Positions 1 to 8,666 are shown, counted from the first letter of the stretch. The stretch: 12,741 nucleotides of DNA from Physocladia obscura (GCA_027596945.1 JADGJH010000971.1:1-12741), one strand, 5' to 3'. The notes: generated by a model not told the origin, from the letters alone. Translations and numbers: made by a program.

Positions 1-66
1 GTATTATGTTAGCGCAAGGTGCCTAAATTTATTGTATTTAATTTTTGTTTGAAATGTTTTCGGCAG
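1..66 (+). other. 3' end of an intron in the ABC transporter gene
   Basis: The coding similarity to ABCC proteins starts at 67 (GVDAWYGLSRI, the end of TMD1). Just before it is a pyrimidine-rich stretch ending in CGGCAG (61-66), a standard acceptor, and the frame upstream contains TAG at 10-12. The intron donor is outside the window, or just possibly the GTATTA at base 1. Confidence 0.7.
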
Positions 67-2907
67 GGTGTCGATGCATGGTATGGACTTTCTCGTATTG
101 GCGAATTTTTACTCGCCGCTGAGCTTCGAGACGAATCCGTCCGGCTCACCGCTTCTGCCGACCCCCAAGAGCCAGCCCTTGAAATCAAGGACGGCCACTT
201 TGCTTGGCAGACTCTCCCCGATGACACTCTTGCCAGCCAAAAATCACCAGCCTCCTTTTTCAAACTCAAGAACGTCCAAATCAGCATTCCACGCGGCAAA
301 CTCGTGGCAATTGTCGGCAAAGTCGGAAGCGGCAAAAGCAGTCTGTTGGGTGCATTCGTGGGTGAAATGTCTCGGTTGAGTGGGAGCATCGTTTTCCGTG
401 GATCCGTTGCGTATTGCCAGCAAGCGTCGTGGATCCAAAACACCACTGTAAAAGAAAACATTTTGTTTGGCCGGCCATTTGATGACGCGAGGTATAAACA
501 TGTTGTGCGCGTTTGTTCACTCGAACGAGATTTTGAAATCTTGCCAAACGGTGACGAAACGGAAATTGGAGAGAGGGGTATTAATTTAAGTGGCGGGCAG
601 AAACAGCGCGTTCAAATTGCGCGAGCCGTTTATTACGATCCTGATATCATTCTTCTTGACGATCCGTTGTCGGCTGTTGATGCGCATGTTGGAAGAGCGT
701 TGTTTGAAGATTGTATTCTCGGAGAGCTCGCAGGGAAAACTCGCGTTCTGGTAACTCATCAGCTGCAATATTTGCCGCAAGTGGACAGTATTATTTTAAT
801 GAATGGTGGCGCGCTCGTTGCGCAAGGAAGTTTTGACGAGCTGCTGAAATCGAATAAGGATTTTGCCAATCTGATGCAGGATTTTGGCGGCCATAAATCC
901 GAAAATGACCAACAAGATATAGATCGAGGCGAAGGCAAAAAACTCACCGGCGAGTCGTTAGAAGGTGTTTTAGGTGGTGGTGAAAGAGTCAAAAAGAGCC
1001 TCTTGATTGCGGAGGAACGCAACGAAGGAGCCGTGAAGCTAAAATATTATGGCAAGTATCTGCATTATTGCGGAGGGCTTTTTGCGGGAGTATGCCTATT
1101 TGCTGTCGTTTTGTTCAGCCAAAGTTCTCGAGTTATGGGCGACGAATGGTTGACGTATTGGACCAATCAGAAGTTTCAGTGGCTGAGTTTGCATCAGTAT
1201 ATTGGCATATATGTAGGAATTACGCTTTTAATGATGGGATTAAGTGTCATGTACGGAGTGACTATTGCATATTTTGGAACAATAGCCTGTTGGAACATGC
1301 ATGGGTATGCATTAGGAAGTGTGCTCAATTCTCCATTGTCGTTTTTCGATGCTACTCCTCTTGGTCGACTTACTTCAAGGTATAGTTTCCTTTTAATCAT
1401 TTTTAAAAATGCTCAACAGATCTATAGATTCAGCCGAGATTTCGATGCTATTGACAATCAACTGGTTATCTTGATTTACCAAGTTGGCTATACATCTGCC
1501 ACAGCTATTTCAAACTTTATTCTAATTTCAACCGCCATTCCAGCATTTCTTATCCCGCTCGTGTTTATGTTAGCTGGCTACTATGCGCTTCAAGTCTATT
1601 ACAGAACCACGGCCCTCGAACTTAAGCGCCTGGACTCGATATCTCGTTCTCCATTGTTGGCAAACGTTTCAGAAAGTATCAGCGGAATATCAACTATTCG
1701 TGCTTACGGCGCCATTAACCGCTTCATGGACAAAAATTGCCGGTTGTTGGATAACAACAATCGCGCGTATTACTTGTCTCTCTTGATTCAACGATGGATT
1801 CAGCTCCGAGTTGAAGCCCTCAACGCGTTTCTTCTACTCGCAACCGTGATTTTTGTCATTCTGTTTGATTCGTCTCTGAGTTCTGGTCTCGCTGGTCTCG
1901 TGCTTGTGTACATTGTCCAAGCGACATCCATGCTGTCAAGTCTGGTGTCCATGTCGGCGAGCTTGGAAATAAACATGAATTCTGCTGAACGTGTCATTTA
2001 CTACATTGACGAATTGGAAAAGGAAAATGAAGGCGGGTCTGGGTCCTTTTTGGTTTCCGGTTGCAATGCTTTGAAACCCGATATATTGGACTTAGAGTGG
2101 CCACACGCTGGAAGAGTCGAAGTTTCAGATTTGGTGCTTCGGTACCGTCCAGACTTGCCGCCAGTATTACATGGAGTAAGTTTTTCTGTTAAGGCTGGTG
2201 ACAAGATCGGTATTGTTGGACGCACTGGAGCTGGAAAGTCATCCATCTTGACTTGCATCTTGCGCTTGTTTGAAATTGAGTGCGGATCAATCGTGATTGA
2301 TGGCGTTGACATTAAAAATATCGGTTTGACAGATCTAAGACATAGAATTGGAGTGATTCCTCAAGAGCCTGTGCTGTTTTCGGGAACCGTTCGGAGCAAT
2401 TTGGATCCATTCAATAAATATAAGGACGTGGATTTATGGGACGCGCTAGAACGCGCAGGGCTCAAGGAAACAGTTTCATTATCGGTCGGTGGTCTCGACT
2501 CGATTGTGACTGAAAATGGCGAAAATTGGTCGACTGGACAGCGCCAACTCATTTGCCTCGCCCGCGCTATCCTCAAAAATGCCAAAATTCTTCTCTTGGA
2601 CGAAGCCACAGCGTCAGTTGACTTGGCGACCGACGAATTCATCCAAAAGGCCATACGAAGCAATTTCACGAAATCTACAGTCATGACTATTGCACACCGG
2701 CTCAATACCATCGCGGACTACGACAAGATTCTGGTGATGGGTGCTGGAAAGGTTATTGAGTTTGGAAAGCCCGCGGATTTGCTCTCTGATGAAGAGAGTC
2801 ACTTTTCAAAGATGGTTGCAGAAACTGGACCGAATAATGCTGCGTCCATTAAAGAGCTTGCAAGTAAGATTCCTCCTGTCATACCACCCCATCCACTTTC
2901 CAAGTGA
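67..2907 (+). CDS. ABCC-family (MRP/Yor1-like) ABC transporter, 5'-partial
   Basis: This is the C-terminal 930 residues of a full-length ABCC exporter, an ATP-driven membrane pump for conjugates, drugs or organic anions. Exons are 67-1379 and 1428-2907. No ATG opens the frame, and an in-frame TAG at 10-12 shows that the bases before the CAG at 64-66 are intronic, so TMD1 lies upstream of the window. NBD1 has Walker A GKVGSGKSS (316-342), LSGGQ (586-600) and Walker B IILLDD (646-663). Asp replaces the catalytic Glu after Walker B, as is usual for ABCC NBD1, which is typically weakly hydrolytic. TMD2 spans about 1060-2000 with six hydrophobic segments and the typical ELKRLDS...SGISTIRAYG stretch. 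NBD2 has Walker A GRTGAGKSS (2218-2244), the variant signature WSTGQ (2527-2541), Walker B LLLDE (ending 2604) and the H-loop AHR (2692-2700). The family is certain; the substrate and the orthologue (Yor1, Ycf1 or MRP) are not. Confidence 0.95.
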   Translation, partial: GVDAWYGLSRIGEFLLAAELRDESVRLTASADPQEPALEIKDGHFAWQTLPDDTLASQKSPASFFKLKNVQISIPRGKLVAIVGKVGSGKSSLLGAFVGEMSRLSGSIVFRGSVAYCQQASWIQNTTVKENILFGRPFDDARYKHVVRVCSLERDFEILPNGDETEIGERGINLSGGQKQRVQIARAVYYDPDIILLDDPLSAVDAHVGRALFEDCILGELAGKTRVLVTHQLQYLPQVDSIILMNGGALVAQGSFDELLKSNKDFANLMQDFGGHKSENDQQDIDRGEGKKLTGESLEGVLGGGERVKKSLLIAEERNEGAVKLKYYGKYLHYCGGLFAGVCLFAVVLFSQSSRVMGDEWLTYWTNQKFQWLSLHQYIGIYVGITLLMMGLSVMYGVTIAYFGTIACWNMHGYALGSVLNSPLSFFDATPLGRLTSRYSFLLIIFKNAQQIYRFSRDFDAIDNQLVILIYQVGYTSATAISNFILISTAIPAFLIPLVFMLAGYYALQVYYRTTALELKRLDSISRSPLLANVSESISGISTIRAYGAINRFMDKNCRLLDNNNRAYYLSLLIQRWIQLRVEALNAFLLLATVIFVILFDSSLSSGLAGLVLVYIVQATSMLSSLVSMSASLEINMNSAERVIYYIDELEKENEGGSGSFLVSGCNALKPDILDLEWPHAGRVEVSDLVLRYRPDLPPVLHGVSFSVKAGDKIGIVGRTGAGKSSILTCILRLFEIECGSIVIDGVDIKNIGLTDLRHRIGVIPQEPVLFSGTVRSNLDPFNKYKDVDLWDALERAGLKETVSLSVGGLDSIVTENGENWSTGQRQLICLARAILKNAKILLLDEATASVDLATDEFIQKAIRSNFTKSTVMTIAHRLNTIADYDKILVMGAGKVIEFGKPADLLSDEESHFSKMVAETGPNNAASIKELASKIPPVIPPHPLSK
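1380..1427 (+). other. 48-nt intron in the ABC transporter gene
   Basis: The donor is GTATAG (1380-1385), the acceptor CTATAG (1422-1427), and there is a branch-like GCTCAAC about 12 nt before the acceptor. Removing it joins AG to A and restores the conserved ABCC loop LGRLTSRFSRDFDAID. The intron is 16 codons long with no stop, so a naive translation reads straight through it and inserts hydrophobic residues foreign to the family. Confidence 0.85.
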
Positions 2908-2943
2908 AAAATTGGTAACACTGTTTTTTTTTCATTTTATTGT

Positions 2944-2949
2944 AATAAA
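2944..2949 (+). terminator. AATAAA polyadenylation signal of the ABC gene
   Basis: A canonical AATAAA lies 37 nt after the TGA stop at 2905-2907, in T-rich sequence, as expected for the 3' end of this transcript. Confidence 0.6.
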
Positions 2950-3767
2950 TCTTGGTTTGCGAAAATGTCTACAAATTTTTTTTTTAAGGAATTGAATCGT
3001 AAAATTTGTATTCAATCATTTTTGTTGCAAAATGACTGCTTGTTTTTTATTAAATATGCTGTATATCAAAGATCTTGGCTCCGTTTGCCGGTGACCAGAT
3101 TAGATCGGCTTTTTTTTTTTTTTTAACGATGGCGCAAATCTTGGCAACCCTTCTTTTTTTTTTTTTTTTGTTCCCCACAAATTTAAAACGAATGTTAAGT
3201 ACATTTTAGTGTTCTCGAAGTTAAAACCCTTTTTATATAATAAGAGAACATGTTCAAAGAAACCATTTAAACTATATCCATATTTCAGGGTTGCATTTTA
3301 TGATAAATCATCTATCTGATAACGACGGAAAATTTTTAGTGGCTTTTTTGTTTTTAAATCAGTTTTTAGCAAAGATTTTACTTATGAATGTCATTTGCAA
3401 CTAAATTCGTAGCCAATCAGGCTGAATTTTTTTTTTTGTTTTGATAAAATGGGGGCAATGCTGAAAAGTAAAAGAATAAATAGCTTTTTGGCTGATTAGT
3501 GGTGAATGACTAATGCTGTGGGCTTGTCTAATCTCTGTTCCCAAAGCTTGTGTTTTACAGAATTTAGTCTTGGAAATCCCAAAAACCTTTCGTCTAATGT
3601 AATTTATGCTTTTTTGAAACTTTGCAGTCTTCTATCGTCAGCTTGTGTCAGTCTTGGTGGCTACACAGCTATAAATTTTAGAATTGCGAACGATTGCGCG
3701 ATTCAAGCCATGGTTGGATCTTAAAAGAAGAGAACGTTCGTGACAAAAACAAAAAACGGCAATAATT
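2950..3767. other. AT-rich intergenic spacer and presumed OPT promoter
   Basis: About 820 nt without a convincing gene. It holds long T homopolymers (3110-3124, 3154-3169, and a shorter run near 3427) and a CCAAT box at 3413-3417. It also holds a small inverted repeat ATTAGT/ACTAAT (3495-3500 and 3509-3514). A 72-codon open frame at 3506-3724 has no recognisable content and is probably chance. Confidence 0.6.
3411..3420 (+). promoter_or_regulatory. CCAAT box (NF-Y/HAP-like site) upstream of OPT gene
   Basis: AGCCAATCAG matches the extended consensus for the CCAAT-binding HAP/NF-Y complex, and lies about 350 nt before the OPT start codon. Only the motif is seen; regulation is inferred. Confidence 0.35.
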
Positions 3768-6282
3768 ATGTCAGACAAGAAAGAGATTGCCAAAGATATT
3801 GTCGTTGCCGTCGACGCTGAAAGTCAATCGGACGTCGAAGTATCTGATGTGCAGGAAATCATTGATCGACTGTTAGGCACTTTTTTTTTTTTTTTTTTTC
3901 GTGGACAGGACAGATGACTAATAAAATTTGCCCAGTGACTTTATTGTGCCCCAGACCGACGACCCAAACACTTCTGCCCTCACTTTCCGATCAATCTTTC
4001 TTGGATCTGCATGGGCGATTGTTCTTTCATTTGCAAACACGGTACTCGCGTTCCGAACGAGCTCATTCTCAGTTGGTGCAAACATTGCCGTAATTTTATC
4101 TTACCCGCTCGGTCTTGGCTTTGCCTCCATTCTTCCCAAGGGAATTCTGAATCCCGGTCCGTTTACCCTCAAGGAGCACGTCTTGATTTACATCATGGCG
4201 TCCTGCTCTGGCCAGCCGTACGGCACAGAAAACGTTGTTTCGCAAGCAATGCCCGCGCTTATGAACAACACAAACATTAAGTTTATTCACGCGCTCGCTT
4301 TTATTCTCGTCACTCAATTTATCGGATACGGACTTTCTGGTCTCACACGTCGATACCTCGTCAAACCGACGGCAATGTGGTGGCCAGCGAACCTCGGACC
4401 AATTGCAATCTTTTCGTCGTTCCACAAAATTGAAACGGGGAAAATTGACGGTGACAGATACAAACTCTCGCGGTATGTGGTCTTCTGGATTGCGTTTGCG
4501 GGAATGTTTGTGTACACGTGGATTCCCGAATACTTCATGCCCGTTCTGCAAACTGTGTCGACGATTTGCTTGTTTGCAGGTACGGGAATTAACAGTGCGG
4601 GAACGCCCAACCAGGCTGGTGTTATGACGCAATTTAACGCTGTTTTGGGGTCCACAACAAATGGAGTCGGTTTTCTTGGATTTACCTTTGATTGGGCGTA
4701 TATCAGCTCTACTTATTTGACGTCACCGTTTTGGGCGATTTTTTGTAACTTGGGGGGATCGATCGTTATGCAATATGTGGCAGTGCCGCTCATGTACTTC
4801 GAAGATGGTAAGTTTGCAACGTAGATTTCCTGTCTTTTTTTTTCTTTGTTTTTTTTGTAACGTTCTTATTTCTTCAATGCCACAATAGTTTATGGAATTA
4901 ACGCGCTAATGACGCAAGACTCTTACAATAAGAATCCGATCTTAGACACTAGTCATTTATTTAGCGGAAATCCGGAATCTAAAACACACAAACTTGGAAG
5001 TCGTGTCAAGCCAAACTTTTTCTACAACGTTTCAGACAATTATAATTTGAATTTGACGGCATATAACGATGTTGCGCCGGTGCATTTGACGGCATTCTTT
5101 GTTATGGTGTACGCTGGCTCTTTCCTGTCAATGACTTCTGCCATCACACACGTTCTTTTGTGGTATGGCAAGGACATTTATCGTCAATCCTTGAACGCTT
5201 TTAGACAACTCCGCGACGAAGTTGATTCTCAGGATAAACACGTGAAATTAATGGAAGCGTATCCTGAAATTTCAGATTGGGCGTACTTGTTGTTTTTAGC
5301 AATCACTTGTGTTGCGGCCATTGCAGTTTCAGTGTGGACGCCATTTAACATGCCATGGTGGGCAATCTTCTTCAGCATATTTATTTCTTCAATTTTCATT
5401 TTGCCCTTCGGAATTATTCAGGCGATTTCTGGAAACTCAATTGCAATCAATGTCGTGACTGAGTTTCTTATCGGTCTTATGATTCCAGGACAGACTGTCG
5501 CTGTTATGGCGTTCAAGTCTTGGGGAACTAATAATCTGCAGCAAGCATTAAGTTTGACGCAAGATTTAAAATTAGGCCAGTACCTCCACATTGCACCTTA
5601 CGCTATGGTGTTTTCGCAGTTTTGGGGAACTTTTTTGAATGCTATATTTTCGACAGTTGCGTGCTGGTGGATCATGTTTTCATCTGGTGGATTGTTGAAC
5701 GACTCTGCATGGCAGTACTCTGGGTTCAATACTTTTTACTCTGCTGGTGGTATTTGGGGTGCTATTGGTCCACAAAGATTCTTTGGAATAGGGTCAATAT
5801 ATCAACCTCTTCTTTGGTGCTTCTTAATTGGATTCCTCGCTCCTATCGGTCCATGGCTTGGAAACAAATACATTTACCGTTCTAAATACTGGCACCTGCT
5901 GAACTTTCCTGTTATCTTCCACTTTGAAGGTCCACAGCAAGGATATCAAAACTATTTTATTGTCCCGCTTCTCATCTCCTATCTATCTTCGGTTGTGTTG
6001 TTCAAGTACAATCGTGAGTTTTTTCAAAAGTACACATATGTCATTGGCGCAGCATTTGACGGTTCTACGGCGCTTGCAGTGTTTATAATTTCTGTGCTTG
6101 GAATCTACAATACTGAATTCACGAAATACAATGTGTTTAATCCAAATTTGAATATTTGGCCTGGAGCATTAGATTACTATTGTTGGCCTGGAAGAAATTA
6201 CGACGATTTCGACTGTGAATGGTATCTGGATCAGGGTAAGAACGTGACTGCAACTGGAACACAATGTGTTCTGGTCGAATAA
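3768..6282 (+). CDS. OPT-family oligopeptide transporter
   Basis: A complete proton-coupled oligopeptide transporter (OPT family, as in fungal Opt1/Isp4), expected in the plasma or vacuolar membrane importing small peptides or glutathione-like substrates. Exons are 3768-3871, 3936-4807 and 4889-6282, which join in frame to 789 aa, normal for the family. Residues 1-35 form an acidic cytosolic tail. Residues 36-46 carry the family VPxTDDP start of the domain, then SYPLG (90-94) and the NPG motif (107-109). Further family blocks are HVLLWYGKDI, a loop with LMEAYPEISDWAY, NVVTEFLIGLMIPGQ, ALSLTQDLKLGQY and WGAIGPQRFFG. Many hydrophobic helices fill the remainder. The usual KIPPR motif reads HIAPY (5587-5601). 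The start ATG has A at -3 and no competing ATG close by. Its LysM-CAP neighbour starts 191 nt downstream. Peptide selectivity cannot be read from the sequence. Confidence 0.95.
3872..3935 (+). other. OPT intron 1 (64 nt, contains T19 run)
   Basis: The donor GTTAGG (3872) and acceptor GCCCAG (ending 3935) join CT to T in phase 2, continuing EIIDR-L-DFIVPQTDDP. A strong branch site GACTAATA lies at 3915-3922, about 14 nt before the acceptor. Reading through the intron instead meets an in-frame TGA. The donor GTATCT at 3840 is closer to consensus but has the wrong phase for this acceptor. Confidence 0.8.
4808..4888 (+). other. OPT intron 2 (81 nt)
   Basis: A consensus donor GTAAGT (4808-4813) and acceptor AATAG (ending 4888) join G to TT in phase 1. 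This gives the continuous segment MYFEDVYGINALM, where OPT proteins run from a membrane helix into a loop. The unspliced frame hits TAG soon after the donor. Confidence 0.9.
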
Positions 6283-6373
6283 TTGTAGTGCATTGGTTAG
6301 ATGAATGAGGATTGGTGTGCATTCTTTGCTAAATAGTTTCGATTTTGTTGATTTGGAGAATTTTGATGGCTGA

Positions 6374-6379
6374 AATAAA
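6374..6379 (+). terminator. AATAAA polyadenylation signal of the OPT gene
   Basis: AATAAA lies 92 nt after the OPT stop codon (6280-6282) and 95 nt before the start of the next gene, leaving that gene a very short promoter. Confidence 0.5.
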
Positions 6380-6473
6380 AAAGGAAATTTTTGTTTAGGG
6401 TTAAAATTTTTTTTCACAATTCCATTTCATTGTTTTCGGGCGGACAGTCTGCAAAAACAGTTTGGAATCTCCT

Positions 6474-7784
6474 ATGAAAATGTTAGGGCGGCAAACGCAA
6501 GCACTGTTAATCCTAGGGCTAGCCGCAATCGGTTCAAATGCGATTCACTTAGACGGACTGACGGGCCACGTGAATCCACGCATTCCGCAAGAGAATCTTG
6601 GCGATATCGCAAACTGCACATACGCTTTCGACGTCAACACAATCGCAAACAAAACAACATGCATCGAGATTGCCGCGGCCGTGAGCGAAACCGTTGCGGT
6701 TCTTGAGGCGGCAAACAAGTGGCTGGTGTGCACGCTGCCAATCACCACAAATAATCAGCCGCTGCTCGTTTGCGTTGATTCAGCTTCTTCTCTGCCCTCA
6801 TCTAACTCGAGCGGTAACTCCAGCTCGGGTACTGGCGGCGCGGATGCTGGCTCTAACACTGCCGTCAGCTCAGTCGCGCCGGTCCCGTATGTTACGGTCA
6901 CTGATACCGTTGTTGGCGGAACGACGGTTACTATTGCTATCACTGAAGTTGCCTCAGTTCCAACTACAACAATTGCAACCGCATCAGCAACCACTGCGGC
7001 GATAACAACAACAACAACTACGACTACTACTACTACCACTACGACCACCACTACTACCACTAAAAAAAAGAAAACTACAACAACTACTGATCCTGTTGTC
7101 ACTACCGATCCAGCCGTTGTTACTACCGATCCAATCGTTGTTGTACAGACCACTACAACTGCTGCTGATGTGTCCTCAGGTTTGTGTATGTCTGTTTTTC
7201 AAGCTTCCTGATAAAAAAAAACAAAAACAAAAACAAAACATAAAAACAAATAGACACGGGTAATTGCGTTGAAGGTGATTGTGCTTTCCTTACTGCTTCA
7301 GATAATCCGCCAGACGTTTCTGGAGAATCGTTTTCGCAAGGATGTCTTGACCTTACGAACTATGCGCGAAATCACTACAACTATGGTGTCAATTTACTTT
7401 ATTGGGATGACACTCTGGCTTCTTATGCATACGAATCTGCGCTTTACGTTGCACAAACAAACTGCTACGATTGCCACACAAATTCTGGTGCAGGTACCAG
7501 CTGGGGGCAAAACCTCTTTCTTGGGGAAGATTCTTGTCAAAGCGCATATGCAGGATGGGTGACTGATGAAGCAGATAATGGTTCAGATCAAGGTCATTTC
7601 AATAATGTTGTTGGTGAGTAAATAGTGTACTGGTCGGCACAAATAATATTTTTATTTTAACATACCAAATTATCTACTTTATCTAGGATTTGCGGATCCA
7701 TATGTCATGATGGGATGTGGGGTTGCGTCAGCAAATGGAAACGTTGCCATAGCATGTAATTACGGTCTTGCCGGAAGCCCATAG
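6474..7784 (+). CDS. Secreted LysM-like / Thr-rich stalk / CAP-domain protein
   Basis: Exons are 6474-7185, 7254-7613 and 7687-7784 (389 aa). The ATG at 6474 opens a signal peptide (MKMLGRQTQALLILGLAAIGSNA, likely cut after residue 23). Residues 48-101 resemble a fungal LysM domain, with cysteines at 48, 63, 86 and 100 in the C-x-YxV...TTC-x-x-IA...LEAANKWLVC...LLVCV pattern; LysM modules bind GlcNAc polymers. A Ser/Thr-rich stalk follows, with 19 consecutive Thr (7005-7061), KKKK, then three TTDPxVV-like units. Exons 2 and 3 encode a CAP (SCP/PR-1) domain: QGCLDLTNYARNHYNYG, NCYDCHTNS, WGQNLFLGED, GWVTDEA, GHFNNVVG, GCGVASA and IACNYG. Fungal CAP (Pry) proteins are secreted sterol or lipid binders. 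The fusion suggests a wall-anchored or wall-scavenging protein, but that role is inferred. LysM is assigned by pattern and is less certain than CAP. Confidence 0.85.
7005..7125 (+). repeat. Thr-codon microsatellite and TTDP repeats in the stalk
   Basis: A run of ACN codons encodes 19 Thr (7005-7061), followed by an A8-G-A4 tract encoding four Lys (7062-7073), five Thr, and three short repeats of the form TTDP plus hydrophobic residues. Such tracts form O-glycosylated, extended stalks in fungal surface proteins and vary in length by slippage. Confidence 0.8.
7186..7253 (+). other. LysM-CAP intron 1 (68 nt, or 74 nt with alternate donor)
   Basis: The donor GTATGT (7186) and acceptor AAATAG (ending 7253) join in phase 1 and open the CAP exon TGNCVEGDC. 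A second donor GTTTGT at 7180, six bases earlier, is also in phase and would remove two residues. Before the acceptor the intron is an A/C-rich (CAAAAA)n-like tract rather than pyrimidine-rich. Confidence 0.8.
7614..7686 (+). other. LysM-CAP intron 2 (73 nt)
   Basis: The donor GTGAGT (7614) and acceptor ATCTAG (ending 7686) join G to GA in phase 1. This continues the CAP motif GHFNNVV-G-FADPYVMMGCG. The neighbouring CAP gene at 10029 has no intron at this place. Confidence 0.9.
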
Positions 7785-8146
7785 AGCACGCTTATTAGAT
7801 GCTAGACAAACCAAGACTTTTTTTGCCTATTTTTATTTACTTTTTTTTTTTCCATTCAACTTTATTGGCCTCATTTTCTGTCGGTTCACTATTGAGTTAT
7901 TGGCATCGCACATTATTTTATCCTCATCTCAAATATTCTCAACTTGTGTGTTTCTATGAAAGCCGCAGAATATAGAAGTAATCATCTATAATTGAAATTT
8001 CTATGAACTGTTGCATTTTTGTTGAAATATTCAGGAAAAAGACAAGATAGCCGTCTCCTCCCTCATTTCTTACATACACAAAAGTTTTGATGCTCTTTGA
8101 TACGAAGAAAACCCTATTTTTTACTTTCTTTTTTTAACGTTGAAGT
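7785..8146. other. Spacer downstream of the LysM-CAP gene
   Basis: About 360 nt of T-rich sequence with no gene. No clear AATAAA follows the TAG stop of the LysM-CAP gene (7782-7784). A CT-rich patch (8046-8070) may belong to the promoter of the small gene downstream. Confidence 0.5.
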
Positions 8147-8206
8147 AGCCGCCTAATAGTCAGCCGCCAAACTGGCACACGCACATGATAGCCGCCAAGA
8201 CGGCTA
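8147..8206 (+). promoter_or_regulatory. Triple AGCCGCC repeat with hairpin
   Basis: AGCCGCC occurs three times within 50 nt (8147-8153, 8162-8168, 8190-8196) in otherwise AT-rich DNA. The last copy lies in a 6-bp inverted repeat, TAGCCG/CGGCTA (8189-8194 and 8201-8206). The position just upstream of a TATA box suggests an activator binding site; the binding factor is unknown. Confidence 0.4.
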
Positions 8207-8216
8207 AAATTCTGAA

Positions 8217-8222
8217 TATAAA
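8217..8222 (+). promoter_or_regulatory. TATA box of the small gene
   Basis: TATAAA lies 45 nt upstream of the ATG at 8268 and just after the AGCCGCC hairpin, followed by an A-rich leader. The spacing fits a short 5' untranslated region. Confidence 0.4.
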
Positions 8223-8267
8223 GCTTGTCCTTTCGAAAATGAAGAAGAAAAAAAAATAACAATAAAA

Positions 8268-8501
8268 ATGCCTTCTATCCAATATACATCGGCTGTAAAC
8301 GAGTACTTGGCCATCAAGACCAAGAGAGAAGACGCCGCCAACAAGGCTCAAGCTGTTTCTCACCCAGATGGTTGTACCAATTCTTCATCTGTTCCACCTA
8401 CAAATCTGGCGTCGCCATCAACTGTTTCAATCAAGACCAAACATAATTCAATTCCTGTTATTTCGACAACACGCTTATCTTTTGGAAATATCCATTTGTG
8501 A
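8268..8501 (+). CDS. Possible small hypothetical protein, 77 aa
   Basis: An open frame of 77 codons from an ATG in good fungal context (AATAAAAATG) to TGA. I do not recognise the protein. The first 30 residues (with EYLAIKTKREDAANKAQA) are charged and probably helical. The remainder is Ser/Thr/Pro-rich and probably disordered. There is no signal peptide or membrane segment. Codons in the first half favour AAG, ATC, ACC and GCC, unlike the surrounding AT-rich DNA, which supports real coding. A TATA box and AGCCGCC repeats lie upstream and an AATAAA lies 42 nt after the stop. It could instead be the first exon of a longer gene or a truncated remnant. Confidence 0.45.
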   Translation: MPSIQYTSAVNEYLAIKTKREDAANKAQAVSHPDGCTNSSSVPPTNLASPSTVSIKTKHNSIPVISTTRLSFGNIHL

Positions 8502-8543
8502 GCTTATTCAAGGAGATTATTTTTTTCAATCTTGTTATCAAAT

Positions 8544-8549
8544 AATAAA
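8544..8549 (+). terminator. AATAAA polyadenylation signal of the small gene
   Basis: AATAAA 42 nt after the TGA of the 77-codon frame. Further AATAAA copies follow at 8694-8699 and 8755-8760, so alternative ends are possible. Confidence 0.4.
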
Positions 8550-8666
8550 GATGTGAACTACCGAAAAAAACTGTTTTAGGAAATATTTAATATTTAAAAA
8601 AAAAACAAGATAAAGTAATGTTTAATAGAAAAAGAAACCAAAACGGCATGCTGAGTGACAGTGTTA

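Noticed and set aside
9..461. 150-codon open frame on the minus strand
   Set aside because: It lies antisense to the well-conserved ABCC NBD1 and has no recognisable protein features.
3506..3724. 72-codon + strand frame upstream of OPT
   Set aside because: No motif, poor start context, and it lies in the expected OPT promoter; no intron joins it sensibly to the OPT start.
4096..4632. 178-codon minus-strand frame
   Set aside because: Antisense to OPT exon 2, arginine-rich by mirror codon use, with no family resemblance.
6531..6541. GGTTCAAATGC resembling a tRNA B box
   Set aside because: It is in the coding sequence of a signal peptide; no A box or cloverleaf partners were found around it.
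6755..7153. 132-codon minus-strand frame with long poly-Val
   Set aside because: It is the antisense of the Thr-codon repeat in the LysM-CAP stalk; its composition is a by-product.
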